A stretch of 64,000 nt of DNA, from the NCBI RefSeq assembly GCF_004116335.1, contig NZ_PDKN01000001.1:1-64000 (forward strand), written 5' to 3'. This DNA is from Candidatus Marinarcus aquaticus (GTDB taxonomy: Bacteria > Campylobacterota > Campylobacteria > Campylobacterales > Arcobacteraceae). The notes beneath the pieces are model-generated. The model was given only the letters and a program-made list of their open reading frames with translations. It was not told the DNA's origin and ran no database searches. Below are positions 37,505 through 46,729 of this stretch, one piece after another (the stretch's first letter is position 1; each line of letters opens with the position of its first letter). The translations under genes and the position numbers were made by a program.

Positions 37505-39091
37505 ATGATACATGAATTAACACAACAAGAAAAAAAAAGAGTTTTTAATCATCGACTTCAAAGAATACACGTTACATTGGGGATAAGTTTCTCTTTTCTT
37601 ATGTATGTGGCGCTTTTTTTTGGAGTTTTTGCTATTTTATTGCCCTACATACAAAACTGGGAAAATCCCACAAGACATATTAAAATTGTAGATAATTACG
37701 ACATTGATTATGACAAAATCATCACCCCTATTTTAAACGATAAAGAGTATCCCAAAATAAATCCAATTACGATTTCGTTGCCCGGATACATGAAAGATCC
37801 AACAGTAAAAGTCTCAACAAAGTTTGTGCAAGCCAAAATTTTTAATCCTGTAACATATGAAGAGATTCCTTATGAAAAAAGTAATTTCAAACTTGCCCAA
37901 TTTTTAAATTATATGCATTATGGAAGAGTTTTTGGAGAGTTTGGTTGGTATGTATTTGGTTTTACAGCTGCTGCAGGTATTATTTTAATTGTGGGTGGTT
38001 TGTATCAAATTTTACAATTACAATATAAAAACAGAGTGAAAACATCTGCAGGATTTTTTTCCAAATGGCACAGAAAAATTCTTATTTGGACCATGACACC
38101 TTTTTTTATTATTACAATCAGTGCCGTTTTTATGAATTTGGGTAAAAAAACAGCTCCTTTAATGACCAGCATAGCGACAAAAGGTGAGACACATCAAGTA
38201 GGAAAATTTATATTTCCTGTATTGCATCCACAAGATGAAAGAGTGGAAAAACTAAATCGTAATACTCCCATGCTCTCTATTAATCAATTATTAAAAAAAG
38301 CACATCAACTAGAATCTGATTTGGATTTTTATCGAATAAAACTGAGCAATTGGAACGATGCCTCTGCGGTTGTTAAATTTGAAGGCTATCACCCTTATTT
38401 CCCTTTTTTTAATGGAATCTCAAATCAACCCAATATCACTTTAAGTGGCGTAGATGGGCATGTCATCAAACAAACAAATGTTTTTGATAGAAGCTGGGGT
38501 GTTATATTTTATGACGTTATTAATTATATTCATTTACTGTTTAATGTGGATGATATCACACGAAGTATAGTGGTGATTTTGATGCTCTTAACCACTTTAG
38601 CAATTGGGTTTGGAAACTTATTGTATTTGGACAAAAAGGCTAAAAAGTTTCCATCTTCTATCCCTGTGTATCAAAGTCTTGGAAAATTGTCATTGGCTGT
38701 AATGGTGGGTGTTTTGCCTGCAACAGGGTTGTTGTTTTTTTTACAATGGGCATTGCCTATGGACTTACACGATAAATCTTTGTATCAAAAAGGGATGTTT
38801 TCAGTGTTGTGGGTAGGAACCTTAACGTGGTCATTTTATAGAATAAATTCATATCAAGCCGCAAAAGAGTTCTTATATTTAGGGGGTATTTTATTTATAG
38901 GCAGCTCGGTGATTCATTTTATAAAGAGTGAATTTGACCCCATAAGACTTTTTAAAGAAGAAGTTTATACTGTATTAGCAATGGATGTAGCTTTAATAGT
39001 GTTTGGTTTGATTTTGATGGTTATTGCTAAAAAACTGCCTTTAGAGAGAAAAAAGATGAGTGATTTTTGGATAAACAAGGCTTTGCAATGA
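37505..39091 (+). CDS. PepSY-domain membrane protein, probable siderophore-linked reductase or accessory
   Basis: The 528-residue protein has four or more membrane helices (near 25-50, 140-165, 200-220, 350-375 and later) and PepSY-type periplasmic loops, placing it in the PepSY_TM/PiuB family often found with TonB-dependent receptors. Some relatives reduce ferric siderophores in the periplasm using haem; conserved His residues near the helices (for example HRKIL near 190) would suit that, but the reaction is inferred. It is 66 nt after the STN receptor and overlaps the following small gene by 4 nt (ATGA). Confidence 0.82.
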   Translation: MIHELTQQEKKRVFNHRLQRIHVTLGISFSFLMYVALFFGVFAILLPYIQNWENPTRHIKIVDNYDIDYDKIITPILNDKEYPKINPITISLPGYMKDPTVKVSTKFVQAKIFNPVTYEEIPYEKSNFKLAQFLNYMHYGRVFGEFGWYVFGFTAAAGIILIVGGLYQILQLQYKNRVKTSAGFFSKWHRKILIWTMTPFFIITISAVFMNLGKKTAPLMTSIATKGETHQVGKFIFPVLHPQDERVEKLNRNTPMLSINQLLKKAHQLESDLDFYRIKLSNWNDASAVVKFEGYHPYFPFFNGISNQPNITLSGVDGHVIKQTNVFDRSWGVIFYDVINYIHLLFNVDDITRSIVVILMLLTTLAIGFGNLLYLDKKAKKFPSSIPVYQSLGKLSLAVMVGVLPATGLLFFLQWALPMDLHDKSLYQKGMFSVLWVGTLTWSFYRINSYQAAKEFLYLGGILFIGSSVIHFIKSEFDPIRLFKEEVYTVLAMDVALIVFGLILMVIAKKLPLERKKMSDFWINKALQ

Positions 39092-39393
39092 AAAAATTTA
39101 TAAGAGAACTTAAAATCCCAGAAAAAAGTGGAAAAAAAATAGGTTTGTTTCGAACAGTGTGTGCCACTTTGGGTGGCTTAATTATAACGATTTTAATGAT
39201 GGCACTGCTTATTACGATTATTTCGGTGAAAAAAGAGGATATGACTTTGATGAGTATTATCCTTAATGGAACACTGTGGGCATTGGTTGGATTTTGGATT
39301 GCATTGGCGTCAAGTAAATATGAAGCACTTTTAAGAGCGTTTATTCCAAGTGTGGTTTTAACACTGGCGTTCATTATAGTTTATAATTTTTAA
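39088..39393 (+). CDS. Small three-helix membrane protein of the iron locus
   Basis: The 101-residue protein starts with ATG at 39088, overlapping the PepSY gene stop; an upstream in-frame start at 39067 has no support. It has three hydrophobic helices (about 20-44, 56-75, 80-100). Position and size are like the small DUF3649-type proteins encoded beside PepSY proteins in iron-regulated loci, but I cannot confirm the family by eye. Function unknown. Confidence 0.75.
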   Translation: MKKFIRELKIPEKSGKKIGLFRTVCATLGGLIITILMMALLITIISVKKEDMTLMSIILNGTLWALVGFWIALASSKYEALLRAFIPSVVLTLAFIIVYNF

Positions 39394-39405
39394 AAAGGAA
39401 TTGAG

Positions 39406-39900
39406 ATGAAAATAATAGTTGTTTTACTTTGGGTTTGGGTCATGCATTCATCACTGTATGCACACTCGTTATTGATGAATATCTTTGATAATGAAGACAA
39501 TACCATCACTGTAATGGCAGAGTTCAGTACCGGTGAAAAAGCTGCTGGAGCACTGATACGACTTGAATCATTGGTTACGGGAGAAGTTTTATACCAAAAA
39601 AGGCTTCCTTTAGAGAGTGAACTGACCATAATCATACCCAAAGAAGAGTATCAAGTTGTACTTGATGCAGGACCTGGACACACCATTGTAAAGGAGGGTA
39701 TTGCACCGTTAGAAGGTTTTTTAAAAAAAGTAAAAGCAAAGAACACTGCAAAGTTATCACAAGCTCAAAAAACAAATAATCAATGGAGTGCATTGACAAC
39801 TCTCTTTTTTGTAATCTGTATAATTTTATTTTTAATGACGATTTATTGGAGCAATAGAAATACCAATAGAATTTTAAAGCAATTAAAAGCTGAAATTTGA
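39406..39900 (+). CDS. Periplasmic beta-rich protein with C-terminal membrane anchor
   Basis: The 164-residue protein has a signal peptide (about 1-19, SSLYAH), a transthyretin- or carboxypeptidase-regulatory-like beta domain (20-100, with GALIRLESLVTGEV and VVLDAGPGH), a Lys/Ala linker, and a C-terminal membrane helix (about 130-148). The mature part starts with His-Ser-Leu, like the DUF4198 protein at 32481, and both resemble periplasmic components associated with metal transport. It ends the iron operon 12 nt after the small membrane gene. The exact function is unknown. Confidence 0.78.
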   Translation: MKIIVVLLWVWVMHSSLYAHSLLMNIFDNEDNTITVMAEFSTGEKAAGALIRLESLVTGEVLYQKRLPLESELTIIIPKEEYQVVLDAGPGHTIVKEGIAPLEGFLKKVKAKNTAKLSQAQKTNNQWSALTTLFFVICIILFLMTIYWSNRNTNRILKQLKAEI

Positions 39901-39926
39901 TGTAGATTCAAGGCGGAATAGGAATT

Positions 39927-39978
39927 TTGAAGCAGGAGTTTACACAGTTAAATGACTGTTCTAAACTTCCTACTTCAA
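39927..39978. repeat. Long imperfect inverted repeat between convergent genes
   Basis: Arms 39927-39942 and 39962-39978 pair over about 15 positions with a few mismatches (TTGAAG against CTTCAA at the base), and an inner ACAGT/ACTGT pair extends the stem. It lies between the iron operon and lepA, which converge. There is no T run at either foot, so it is not a standard terminator. Confidence 0.6.
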
Positions 39979-39998
39979 CGCATAAGATATATTAAAAG

Positions 39999-41786
39999 TT
40001 AGATTTTAAGAACTGCCATGAATGCCTCTTGCGGAACATTCACCTTTCCAATTGCCTTCATTCTCTTTTTACCCGCTTTTTGTTTCTCAAGCAGTTTTCT
40101 TTTTCTGGTGATATCCCCACCATAACATTTAGCCGTAACGTTTTTTCCCATAGATTTTACAGTTTCTCTTGCAATAATGGTGTTCCCAATACTTGCTTGA
40201 ATGGCTACTTCAAAGAGTTGTCGAGGTATCAGTTCTTTAAGCGCTTTAATGAATTCTCGACCTCTGTAAACAGCTTTATCTTCAGGTACAATGATGGATA
40301 AGGCATCCACCACTTCTCCTGCAACTCTGATATCGAGTTTTTTAAGGTTTCCTGGTCTAAATGCAATTGGCTCATAATCAAACGACGCATACCCTTTTGT
40401 CGTTGATTTGAGTTTATCATAAAAATCCATTACGATTTCATTCATCGGAAGGTCATACTCTAAAAGTACTCTTTTCCCTACATAGTCCATCTTGATTTGA
40501 ATACCACGTTTGTCATTTAAAAGCTTGATGACATTTCCTAAAAATTCTTCAGGAACTAAAATGGTGGCTTTTACATACGGCTCATAAATGGCTTCAATGT
40601 AGTTTGGCTCAGGCAGTTCAGATGGGTTTTGAATGACAACTCTCTCTCCATCTGTTTTTTCAACTTCATACACAACCGTTGGTGCAGTTGCAATGAGGTC
40701 TAAGTCAAACTCTCGTTCCAATCTCTCTTTAATCACTTCCATATGAAGCATCCCCAAAAATCCCGTTCTAAAGCCACTTCCAAGTGCAGCTGAACTCTCT
40801 GGTTCAAAAGAGATAGAGGAGTCATTGAGTTGCAGTTTGGTTAACGCTTCTCGTAAATCTTCGAATTTATCGGTTTCAATGGGATAAATTCCTGCAAATA
40901 CAAACGGTTTTGCAGGTTCAAAACCATCAATAGGCTCTTGCGTTGGATTTTTAGCATCGGTCATGGTATCACCCACGGCAATCCCATCAAGCGTTTTAAG
41001 TCCAAGCACAACAATACCAATTTCACCCGTTTTAATCTCTTGCGTATTCTCTCGTTTGATTGGGTGAGGGTACATTAAGTTCAGTACTGGGTGTTGCACT
41101 TTGGTGTTCATCATTTTGAGCATTTGGCCTTTTTTGATGCTCCCTTCATACACACGCACCAATGCCAATGCTCCTAAGTAGTTATCGAACCAAGAGTCAT
41201 AAATTAAAGCTTTTGTCGGTGCATTTTCATCCCCATTGGGTGCAGGAATTCGTTCAACAATCGAATCAATAAGCTCTTTAACCCCAAGTCCAGTTTTTGC
41301 TGAAACAAGGTTATGTTCTGTACAGTCTAGCCCAATGGCCTCTTCGGTCTCTTCAAGTACTCTCATAGGGTCTGCACTTGGTAGGTCGATTTTATTTACA
41401 ACAGGTAACAACTCCAACTCATTGTCTAAAGCAATATATACATTTGCAATGGTTTGTGCTTCAACTCCTTGAGTTGAGTCCACAATCAATAATGCACCTT
41501 CAGAAGAGGCTAAAGAACGGCTCACTTCATATGAGAAGTCAACGTGCCCTGGAGTGTCAATGAGATTAAGAACATAGGTCTCGCCATCTTTGACATAGTT
41601 TAACCGTACGCTTTGTGCTTTAATTGTAATACCACGCTCTTGTTCAATGTCCATGGTATCCATCATTTGTGATGTGAGTTCTCTGTCTGCTACGGCACCA
41701 CACTCTTGAATAATTCTGTCTGCCAGTGTTGATTTTCCATGGTCAATGTGTGCAATAATACTAAAGTTTCTGATATTTTTTTGCAA
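39999..41786 (-). CDS. lepA: Elongation factor 4 (LepA)
   Basis: LepA is a ribosomal GTPase related to EF-G. The 595-residue protein has the G1 motif [10 protein letters not shown] (near 11), G2 and G3 ([17 protein letters not shown]), NKIDLPSAD (G4, near 130), EF-G-like domains II-III and V, and the LepA-specific C-terminal domain ending FMAVLKI. The start is TTG at 41786, with AGGA about 8 nt upstream and no better ATG, since the first residues [16 protein letters not shown] fit the family. Confidence 0.97.
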   Translation of the reverse strand: MQKNIRNFSIIAHIDHGKSTLADRIIQECGAVADRELTSQMMDTMDIEQERGITIKAQSVRLNYVKDGETYVLNLIDTPGHVDFSYEVSRSLASSEGALLIVDSTQGVEAQTIANVYIALDNELELLPVVNKIDLPSADPMRVLEETEEAIGLDCTEHNLVSAKTGLGVKELIDSIVERIPAPNGDENAPTKALIYDSWFDNYLGALALVRVYEGSIKKGQMLKMMNTKVQHPVLNLMYPHPIKRENTQEIKTGEIGIVVLGLKTLDGIAVGDTMTDAKNPTQEPIDGFEPAKPFVFAGIYPIETDKFEDLREALTKLQLNDSSISFEPESSAALGSGFRTGFLGMLHMEVIKERLEREFDLDLIATAPTVVYEVEKTDGERVVIQNPSELPEPNYIEAIYEPYVKATILVPEEFLGNVIKLLNDKRGIQIKMDYVGKRVLLEYDLPMNEIVMDFYDKLKSTTKGYASFDYEPIAFRPGNLKKLDIRVAGEVVDALSIIVPEDKAVYRGREFIKALKELIPRQLFEVAIQASIGNTIIARETVKSMGKNVTAKCYGGDITRKRKLLEKQKAGKKRMKAIGKVNVPQEAFMAVLKI

Positions 41787-41872
41787 CGATTATATCCTGT
41801 ATATTATAGTTTTCGCGATTATATCTAAATTTTCGTAAGTGTTACGTTAAAGTTTTAAAAAAGAGGGAAAAG

Positions 41873-41895
41873 CTTGCAAGCGGGAAGCTTGCAAG
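41873..41895 (-). terminator. Terminator after the OmpA-family gene
   Basis: CTTGCAAGC and GCTTGCAAG form a perfect 9-bp stem; on the minus strand a T-rich stretch (CTTTTCCCTCTTTTTT) follows, a few nt after the OmpA-family stop at 41900. Confidence 0.7.
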
Positions 41896-41899
41896 TTAG

Positions 41900-42913
41900 T
41901 TATTGGTTTACCGTCGCTTCTACACGTCGGTTTTGTGCTCGTCCTTGCGCAGTTTCATTGGTGGCTACAGGTTTTGTCTCCCCATACCCAATGGTTTTAA
42001 TACGTTGAGCATCAATTCCAAGATTGGTTAATGCTTTTTTAACGGCATTGGCTCTTCGAATAGAGAGATCCATGTTGTACGCCTCACTGGCAGTGCTGTC
42101 TGTATGAGCATGCAAAGTGGTTTTGACACTTGGATAATCACTCAGTACTTTTGCAAAACCTTCTAGTTTGTTGTCATAAGTTGGTTTAATGATGGCTTTA
42201 TCCACATCAAATAATATACGCAAATTAACTGTAATCGCACATCCATTAGTGTCTACAATAGTATTTTTTTCTGTTTTAGGACACTCATCAATGCTGTTGG
42301 CCACACCATCAAAGTCATTATCTCCATCGTTGGCAACAGGTTGACTTAGAGGTTGTTGAACCTCTTTTTTTGTTACTGGCATTGTGCTTGATTTTTCACC
42401 AAAAGGAATAGCAAGACCAACAGTATAGATTAAGTTGTTATCTCCATGATCATCTTCAATAAGGTGTCGTAAATCCATTTTAAGCGCCATTGCGTTGTCA
42501 AAAATATATTTGTAGCCCACCCCATAATTCACAAAAAGGCCTGTTTCATTGTTAAAAGCTTCATTAGAATAGACTTCTACTCCTGCCCCTGCAAGTGCAT
42601 ATAAGGCATTGTTTTTATTGAGTGAATACTCTTTGATGACATTGGTAAAAATACGACTGATTTGTGTATCTTCATTTGAATTTTTATAATCCACTTTACC
42701 CATAGAGGTTAAAAAGCCCAATTCAATTTGGTCAAACATGGAATCATCCAAGTTAAATCCCAGACTCAAGCCAGCATTGGCGTAGTTTCTTTCTAAATCC
42801 ATGTTGCCTTCAGTATAAGTTCCAGCAATCATTGGAGTGATTTCGTATTTATAATTGTTTTGAGCCCATACAAAGCTGCCAAGCATACATAAGGCTAAAA
42901 TAATCTTTTTCAT
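41900..42913 (-). CDS. OmpA-family outer-membrane protein
   Basis: The 337-residue protein has a signal peptide (about 1-17, SFVWAQ), a beta-barrel domain (about 20-170), a thrombospondin type 3-like calcium segment (DGDNDFDGVANSIDECP near 198) and a C-terminal OmpA domain (about 225-335, ILFDVDKAIIKPTYDNKLEGFAKVL, then ADST and RRANAVKKAL) that binds peptidoglycan. It should join outer membrane and cell wall. Its upstream region holds two TAGCAT-type hexamers and a TATAAT, described separately. Confidence 0.94.
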   Translation of the reverse strand: MKKIILALCMLGSFVWAQNNYKYEITPMIAGTYTEGNMDLERNYANAGLSLGFNLDDSMFDQIELGFLTSMGKVDYKNSNEDTQISRIFTNVIKEYSLNKNNALYALAGAGVEVYSNEAFNNETGLFVNYGVGYKYIFDNAMALKMDLRHLIEDDHGDNNLIYTVGLAIPFGEKSSTMPVTKKEVQQPLSQPVANDGDNDFDGVANSIDECPKTEKNTIVDTNGCAITVNLRILFDVDKAIIKPTYDNKLEGFAKVLSDYPSVKTTLHAHTDSTASEAYNMDLSIRRANAVKKALTNLGIDAQRIKTIGYGETKPVATNETAQGRAQNRRVEATVNQ

Positions 42914-42936
42914 GGCTATATCCTTTATAAATGCAA

Positions 42937-42964
42937 TAGCATATTATAAACAATATCATAGCAT
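42937..42964 (-). promoter_or_regulatory. Promoter of the OmpA-family gene with two ATGCTA hexamers
   Basis: On the minus strand, ATGCTA (42964-42959), 10 nt, TATAAT (42948-42943) and a second ATGCTA just after the -10 (42942-42937) lie in order. The hexamers are 22 nt apart, twice the 11-nt period of the acetate-operon repeats. The upstream 11-nt partner is not present, so membership in that regulon is doubtful. Confidence 0.4.
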
Positions 42965-43005
42965 AAAAGATTAGAATTGAGAATTAATTATTACAGAAAA
43001 GTTAT

Positions 43006-43036
43006 GTATAAAAATAGGAAAACCCTATTTTTATAC
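43006..43036 (-). terminator. Terminator-like hairpin after prs
   Basis: A perfect 13-bp stem (arm GTATAAAAATAGG) with a 5-nt loop lies 15 nt past the prs stop; the 3' side is T-rich within the stem. Confidence 0.6.
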
Positions 43037-43051
43037 AAAGGAAGGTGGGTA

Positions 43052-43987
43052 TTAGAAGTTAAAAATTTCGTTCACCGATTCGTTGTTGTAAATTCTTCTT
43101 ACGGCTTCTCCAATCATTTTTGAAGCAGTTAATACCGTAATTTTTTCATGTTCTCGTTTTAATGGAATGGTATCAGAAACCACTAATTCATCTAAAGCGC
43201 TTCCATTATCAAGTCGTTCATATGCTGGTCCACTTAGAACACCGTGAGTACAACATGCCATTACAGAAGTTGCCCCTTTTTTCTTTAAAACTTCAGCCGC
43301 TTTTACTAACGTACCTGCAGTATCAACCATATCGTCAACTAAGATAACGTCTTTACCTTTAACATCACCAATGATGTTCATCACTTCAGAAACGTTGGCC
43401 TTTTCTCGTTTTTTATCAACGATGACTAAGTCTAAATCCAGTTTTTCTGCATAGCTTCGTGCTCGTGCAACCCCTCCAATATCTGGACTTGCGATAATTG
43501 GGTTCGCTAAGTTTTTAGATTTGATGTAGTTTACAAACAAAATTGAACCAAACAAGTTATCTACAGGAATATTAAAAAATCCTTGGATTTGTGCTGCGTG
43601 TAAATCAATGGTGATGACTCGGTTTACCCCAGCAGTCTCTAACATATCTGCAACCAATTTTGCAGAGATTGGAACACGAGGTGCGGCTTTTCTGTCTTGT
43701 CGTGCATAACCAAAGTATGGAATAACGGCCGTAATGAAACTTGCACTTGAACGTTTAAGTGCATCCACCATGATTAAAAGTTCCATCAAGTTATCGTTTG
43801 CAGGTGCACAAGTAGGTTGTACTATAAATACATCTCTTCCTCGGACACTCTCTGTAATTTGTACTGATATCTCACCGTCACTAAATCTTTTTAAGTCAGC
43901 TTCACCTACAGTAGTGTTTAAATAGGCACCCACTTTTGATGTAAACTCAGGATTGGCTGAACCACTAAAAAGTTTATATCCCCTCAT
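43052..43987 (-). CDS. prs: Ribose-phosphate pyrophosphokinase
   Basis: Prs makes PRPP from ribose-5-phosphate and ATP for nucleotide, histidine and tryptophan synthesis. The 311-residue protein shows SDGEISVQI near 36, YFGYARQDRK near 94, DLHAAQIQGFF near 130, the catalytic flexible-loop region KKREKANV near 192, and the PRPP-binding loop VILVDDMVDTAGTL near 215. AAAGGAAA precedes the ATG. HisH, HisA and ComF-type proteins elsewhere in the window act in PRPP-related chemistry but are not linked to it. Confidence 0.97.
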   Translation of the reverse strand: MRGYKLFSGSANPEFTSKVGAYLNTTVGEADLKRFSDGEISVQITESVRGRDVFIVQPTCAPANDNLMELLIMVDALKRSSASFITAVIPYFGYARQDRKAAPRVPISAKLVADMLETAGVNRVITIDLHAAQIQGFFNIPVDNLFGSILFVNYIKSKNLANPIIASPDIGGVARARSYAEKLDLDLVIVDKKREKANVSEVMNIIGDVKGKDVILVDDMVDTAGTLVKAAEVLKKKGATSVMACCTHGVLSGPAYERLDNGSALDELVVSDTIPLKREHEKITVLTASKMIGEAVRRIYNNESVNEIFNF

Positions 43988-44057
43988 TAATTTTCCTTTA
44001 ATAGACTAAATTTTTTTTGATTATAACCAAAAGATGCTTGTATTTAAATTTGGCTTT

Positions 44058-45095
44058 TTACTTAGTGGTTGTAATCCATCCCGAACCTAAGACTCTGTCT
44101 GCTTCATAGAAAACAGCTACTTGACCACTGGCAACTCCGTATGCTGGTTCTTCAAGGGTAATGATGGCTTCATTATCATTGATAATCTCTACGTGACATG
44201 GTGTGGTGACACTTCTGTATCGCAGTTTTACACCACAATCAAAGCTTTTTTCATTGATGTACATGTTCAGGTTTTTTACGCGTACTTCATTGATTTGTAA
44301 AGATTCTTTTGTTCCAACAACAATGGTATTGTCTTTTGGATTGAGAGCTTTTACAAAGTGTGGGTCGTGTGCTCCATGCACGGTAAAGCCTCGTCGTTTT
44401 CCAATGGTGTAGTGCATGTATCCTTTGTGAATACCCACTTCTTCTCCCTCTTCATTCAGAACAATCCCTGGTTTATCAATGTTGGCATGTTTTTTAATGA
44501 CATCGGTGTAAATCGTTTCAACAAAACAGATCTCCTGAGACTCTTTTTTCTGAGCAATCTCTTGATATACGACGTCCAGACTTGCACCCAATTTAATGAT
44601 GTCCTCTTTTTTATATTTGCTCATAGGAAACATGATATATGGAAGAACCTCTTTTTTAACTTGTGCTAAGAAGTAACTTTGGTCTTTGGTTTTATCTTCG
44701 GCTTCATAGATGAATTTACCATCGGTTTTTGCATAGTGTCCTGTAGCAACGCAGTCTGCTTTGATGCTTTTAGCAAACTCAAAGAGTGCTCCAAATTTAA
44801 TCGTACGATTACATTTAACACATGGGTTGGGAGTGATACCATCTAAGTAAGATTGAACGAAGTAGTCATACACCTCTTTTTCAAACTCAGCTGAAACATC
44901 TAAAACGTGGTATTTGATACCTAAAAATCGAGCGACTTTTTGTCCCGTTTCAATGTTATGTTCGTGGTAACCTTCTCTGATGTCATGAAGTTTCATGTAG
45001 ACACCTTCTACTTCATAACCCTCTTTTTGTAGCATATATGCTGTAACGGATGAGTCAATTCCTCCACTCATTCCAACAACAATTTTCTTTTTCAT
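44058..45095 (-). CDS. mnmA: tRNA-specific 2-thiouridylase
   Basis: MnmA puts sulfur on U34 of tRNA for Lys, Glu and Gln. The 345-residue protein has the PP-loop GMSGGIDSSV (near 8), the catalytic cysteine pair in NPCVKCNR (near 92) and QEICFVE (near 190), and a C-terminal beta domain (YTIGKRRGF near 232). It overlaps folK by 4 nt (45092-45095), so the two are probably translationally coupled. Confidence 0.96.
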   Translation of the reverse strand: MKKKIVVGMSGGIDSSVTAYMLQKEGYEVEGVYMKLHDIREGYHEHNIETGQKVARFLGIKYHVLDVSAEFEKEVYDYFVQSYLDGITPNPCVKCNRTIKFGALFEFAKSIKADCVATGHYAKTDGKFIYEAEDKTKDQSYFLAQVKKEVLPYIMFPMSKYKKEDIIKLGASLDVVYQEIAQKKESQEICFVETIYTDVIKKHANIDKPGIVLNEEGEEVGIHKGYMHYTIGKRRGFTVHGAHDPHFVKALNPKDNTIVVGTKESLQINEVRVKNLNMYINEKSFDCGVKLRYRSVTTPCHVEIINDNEAIITLEEPAYGVASGQVAVFYEADRVLGSGWITTTK

Positions 45096-45574
45096 TTATA
45101 CATCCTTTTTAAAGGAATAATCACCGACTCTCTGTTTGCCCAATCTTTGTGAGGAATAATAAGTTTTTCACTGTTAATTTTTTTATTTGCAAAAAATATA
45201 ATATCTATATCCAAGGTTCTAGGCGCATCTTGAAAGGATCGCTTTCTTCCTAATCGTTTTTCTAACCGAAGCATGCTGTTTAAAAATGCATTTGGTGCCA
45301 GGTCAGTTTTAAGCGCAATTATACCATTTAAAAAAGAGTTTTGTTCTAAAAAACCAAATGGAGGGTTTAAAAGTAGGGGAGAAGTTATAAGAATATCAAA
45401 TCTTGAGTCTTTTAATAAACATAAGAAAAGTTTATCAAACGTTTTTTTGACATTTCCTACATTTCCCCCAATACCAATGGTAACATGATATTTTTTATTT
45501 GATTCATACTTCGCTTTATAGGGAAAGTTTGAAGTGTGAAATAGTGTTAAATCATCGCTTAAATTTTTTTTCAT
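45092..45574 (-). CDS. folK: Dihydropterin pyrophosphokinase of folate synthesis (HPPK)
   Basis: FolK transfers pyrophosphate from ATP to 6-hydroxymethyl-dihydropterin. The 160-residue protein has GIGGNVGNVKKTF (near 33), NSFLNGIIAL (near 80) and the signature RKRSFQDAPRTLDIDII (near 112), with pterin- and Mg-binding residues intact. About 28 N-terminal residues precede the usual start of the fold, as in Campylobacter homologues. It lies between an M24 peptidase and mnmA. Confidence 0.93.
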   Translation of the reverse strand: MKKNLSDDLTLFHTSNFPYKAKYESNKKYHVTIGIGGNVGNVKKTFDKLFLCLLKDSRFDILITSPLLLNPPFGFLEQNSFLNGIIALKTDLAPNAFLNSMLRLEKRLGRKRSFQDAPRTLDIDIIFFANKKINSEKLIIPHKDWANRESVIIPLKRMYK

Positions 45575-45637
45575 AATTTTCTTAAATTTACCCTTGAAAA
45601 TACTATACTAATTTAATCAACATTAATAAAAATGGGA

Positions 45638-46663
45638 TTATAGTATCACTGCGCGTCCATTTTTCATGACCACCGTATCCTCAATTCGCACTCCAAACTC
45701 TTCAGGTAAGTAAATACCTGGTTCAATCGTAAAGACCATGCCATCTTCAATAATCACATCTGATTTTGAGTTGATATATGGGTGTTCATGAATATCTAAG
45801 CCCACACCATGTCCTGTTGAGTGTACAAACTGTTTAGCGTATCCCGCTTTTTCAATTACACTTCGTGCAAGTGCATCAATCTCTTTGGCTTTCATGCCAC
45901 TTCGTGCTTTGTTAATCGCATTGAGTTGCGCTTTTAAAACAATGTCATAAATCTTTTGTTGTTTTTTGTTTTTAAACTTTTGCTCTCGTTTAAAGTTGAG
46001 TTTCTCAAAATCCACATGTGCTGTACAGGTTCTATCTGAACAGTATCGTTTATATTTCACGCCTGCATCCACAAGCAATAAATCATTGACAATGAGTTTT
46101 TTGTCTGTTGGAAGGGCATGAGGTTTGGCACTGTTTTCATTAATAGCAACAATAGGGTCAAAACTCACATCCAAAAGCCCTGTTTGAGTCATCTTTTCAA
46201 TGGCTTTAAAGTGTAAGAAACTCTCATCTTGGTCAAAGCCATTTTTACGAATATATTTTGCAAGTGCACTGAAACCTTTACGTCCGAGCTTTGAAGCTTT
46301 GGTTAAGTACTTAATCTCTTTTTTTGTTTTTATGATACGTTTTTTATGAGAAAAACTGGGTTGATTAACAAATTTGATGTTTAAGCCATTGACCAGTTTT
46401 GAGTAACTCTCAAAGCTGAAATCATTTCCATCAAAAGTAATCTTTTTAATCTTTGCTTTTTTAAGAACAGTTTGAGCAGATTTAATTAAATCTTTGCTCT
46501 CAATCACTTCGGCATTGGTAATATTTTCATTGGCTTCGATGGTATATCGAGCATCTGTTATAAAGTATCGGTCACCTTCTAAATTGATAAAGGTAACATT
46601 ATCGCACGAATAACCACATTCGTAATAAACAGCATTTTCATCTTTTAAAATATAATTACCCAT
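45638..46663 (-). CDS. pepQ: M24-family aminopeptidase (Xaa-Pro peptidase type)
   Basis: The ATG at 46663, with AAGGA upstream, gives 341 residues; a frame extended to 46750 would add 29 hydrophobic residues reaching into the aroQ promoter. The N-terminal creatinase-like domain (1-110) is followed by the pita-bread fold with metal ligands: Asp in LLLVDAGVKYKRYCSDRTC (near 198 and 209), His in STGHGVGLDIHEHP (near 275), Glu in FTIEPGIYLP (near 308) and RIEDTVV (near 322). Such enzymes cut N-terminal residues before proline. aroQ is divergent with 66 nt between the starts. Confidence 0.9.
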   Translation of the reverse strand: MGNYILKDENAVYYECGYSCDNVTFINLEGDRYFITDARYTIEANENITNAEVIESKDLIKSAQTVLKKAKIKKITFDGNDFSFESYSKLVNGLNIKFVNQPSFSHKKRIIKTKKEIKYLTKASKLGRKGFSALAKYIRKNGFDQDESFLHFKAIEKMTQTGLLDVSFDPIVAINENSAKPHALPTDKKLIVNDLLLVDAGVKYKRYCSDRTCTAHVDFEKLNFKREQKFKNKKQQKIYDIVLKAQLNAINKARSGMKAKEIDALARSVIEKAGYAKQFVHSTGHGVGLDIHEHPYINSKSDVIIEDGMVFTIEPGIYLPEEFGVRIEDTVVMKNGRAVIL

Positions 46664-46692
46664 GTTTATCCTTAGTTTTACTAAATATTGAA

Positions 46693-46698
46693 TATAAT
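46693..46698 (+). promoter_or_regulatory. Candidate -10 box for aroQ
   Basis: TATAAT lies 31 nt before the aroQ ATG in the spacer shared with the divergent peptidase gene; an AAAGGA ribosome site follows. Confidence 0.45.
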
Positions 46699-46729
46699 CA
46701 TACCTAAAATTTATAAAAGGAATATAATA

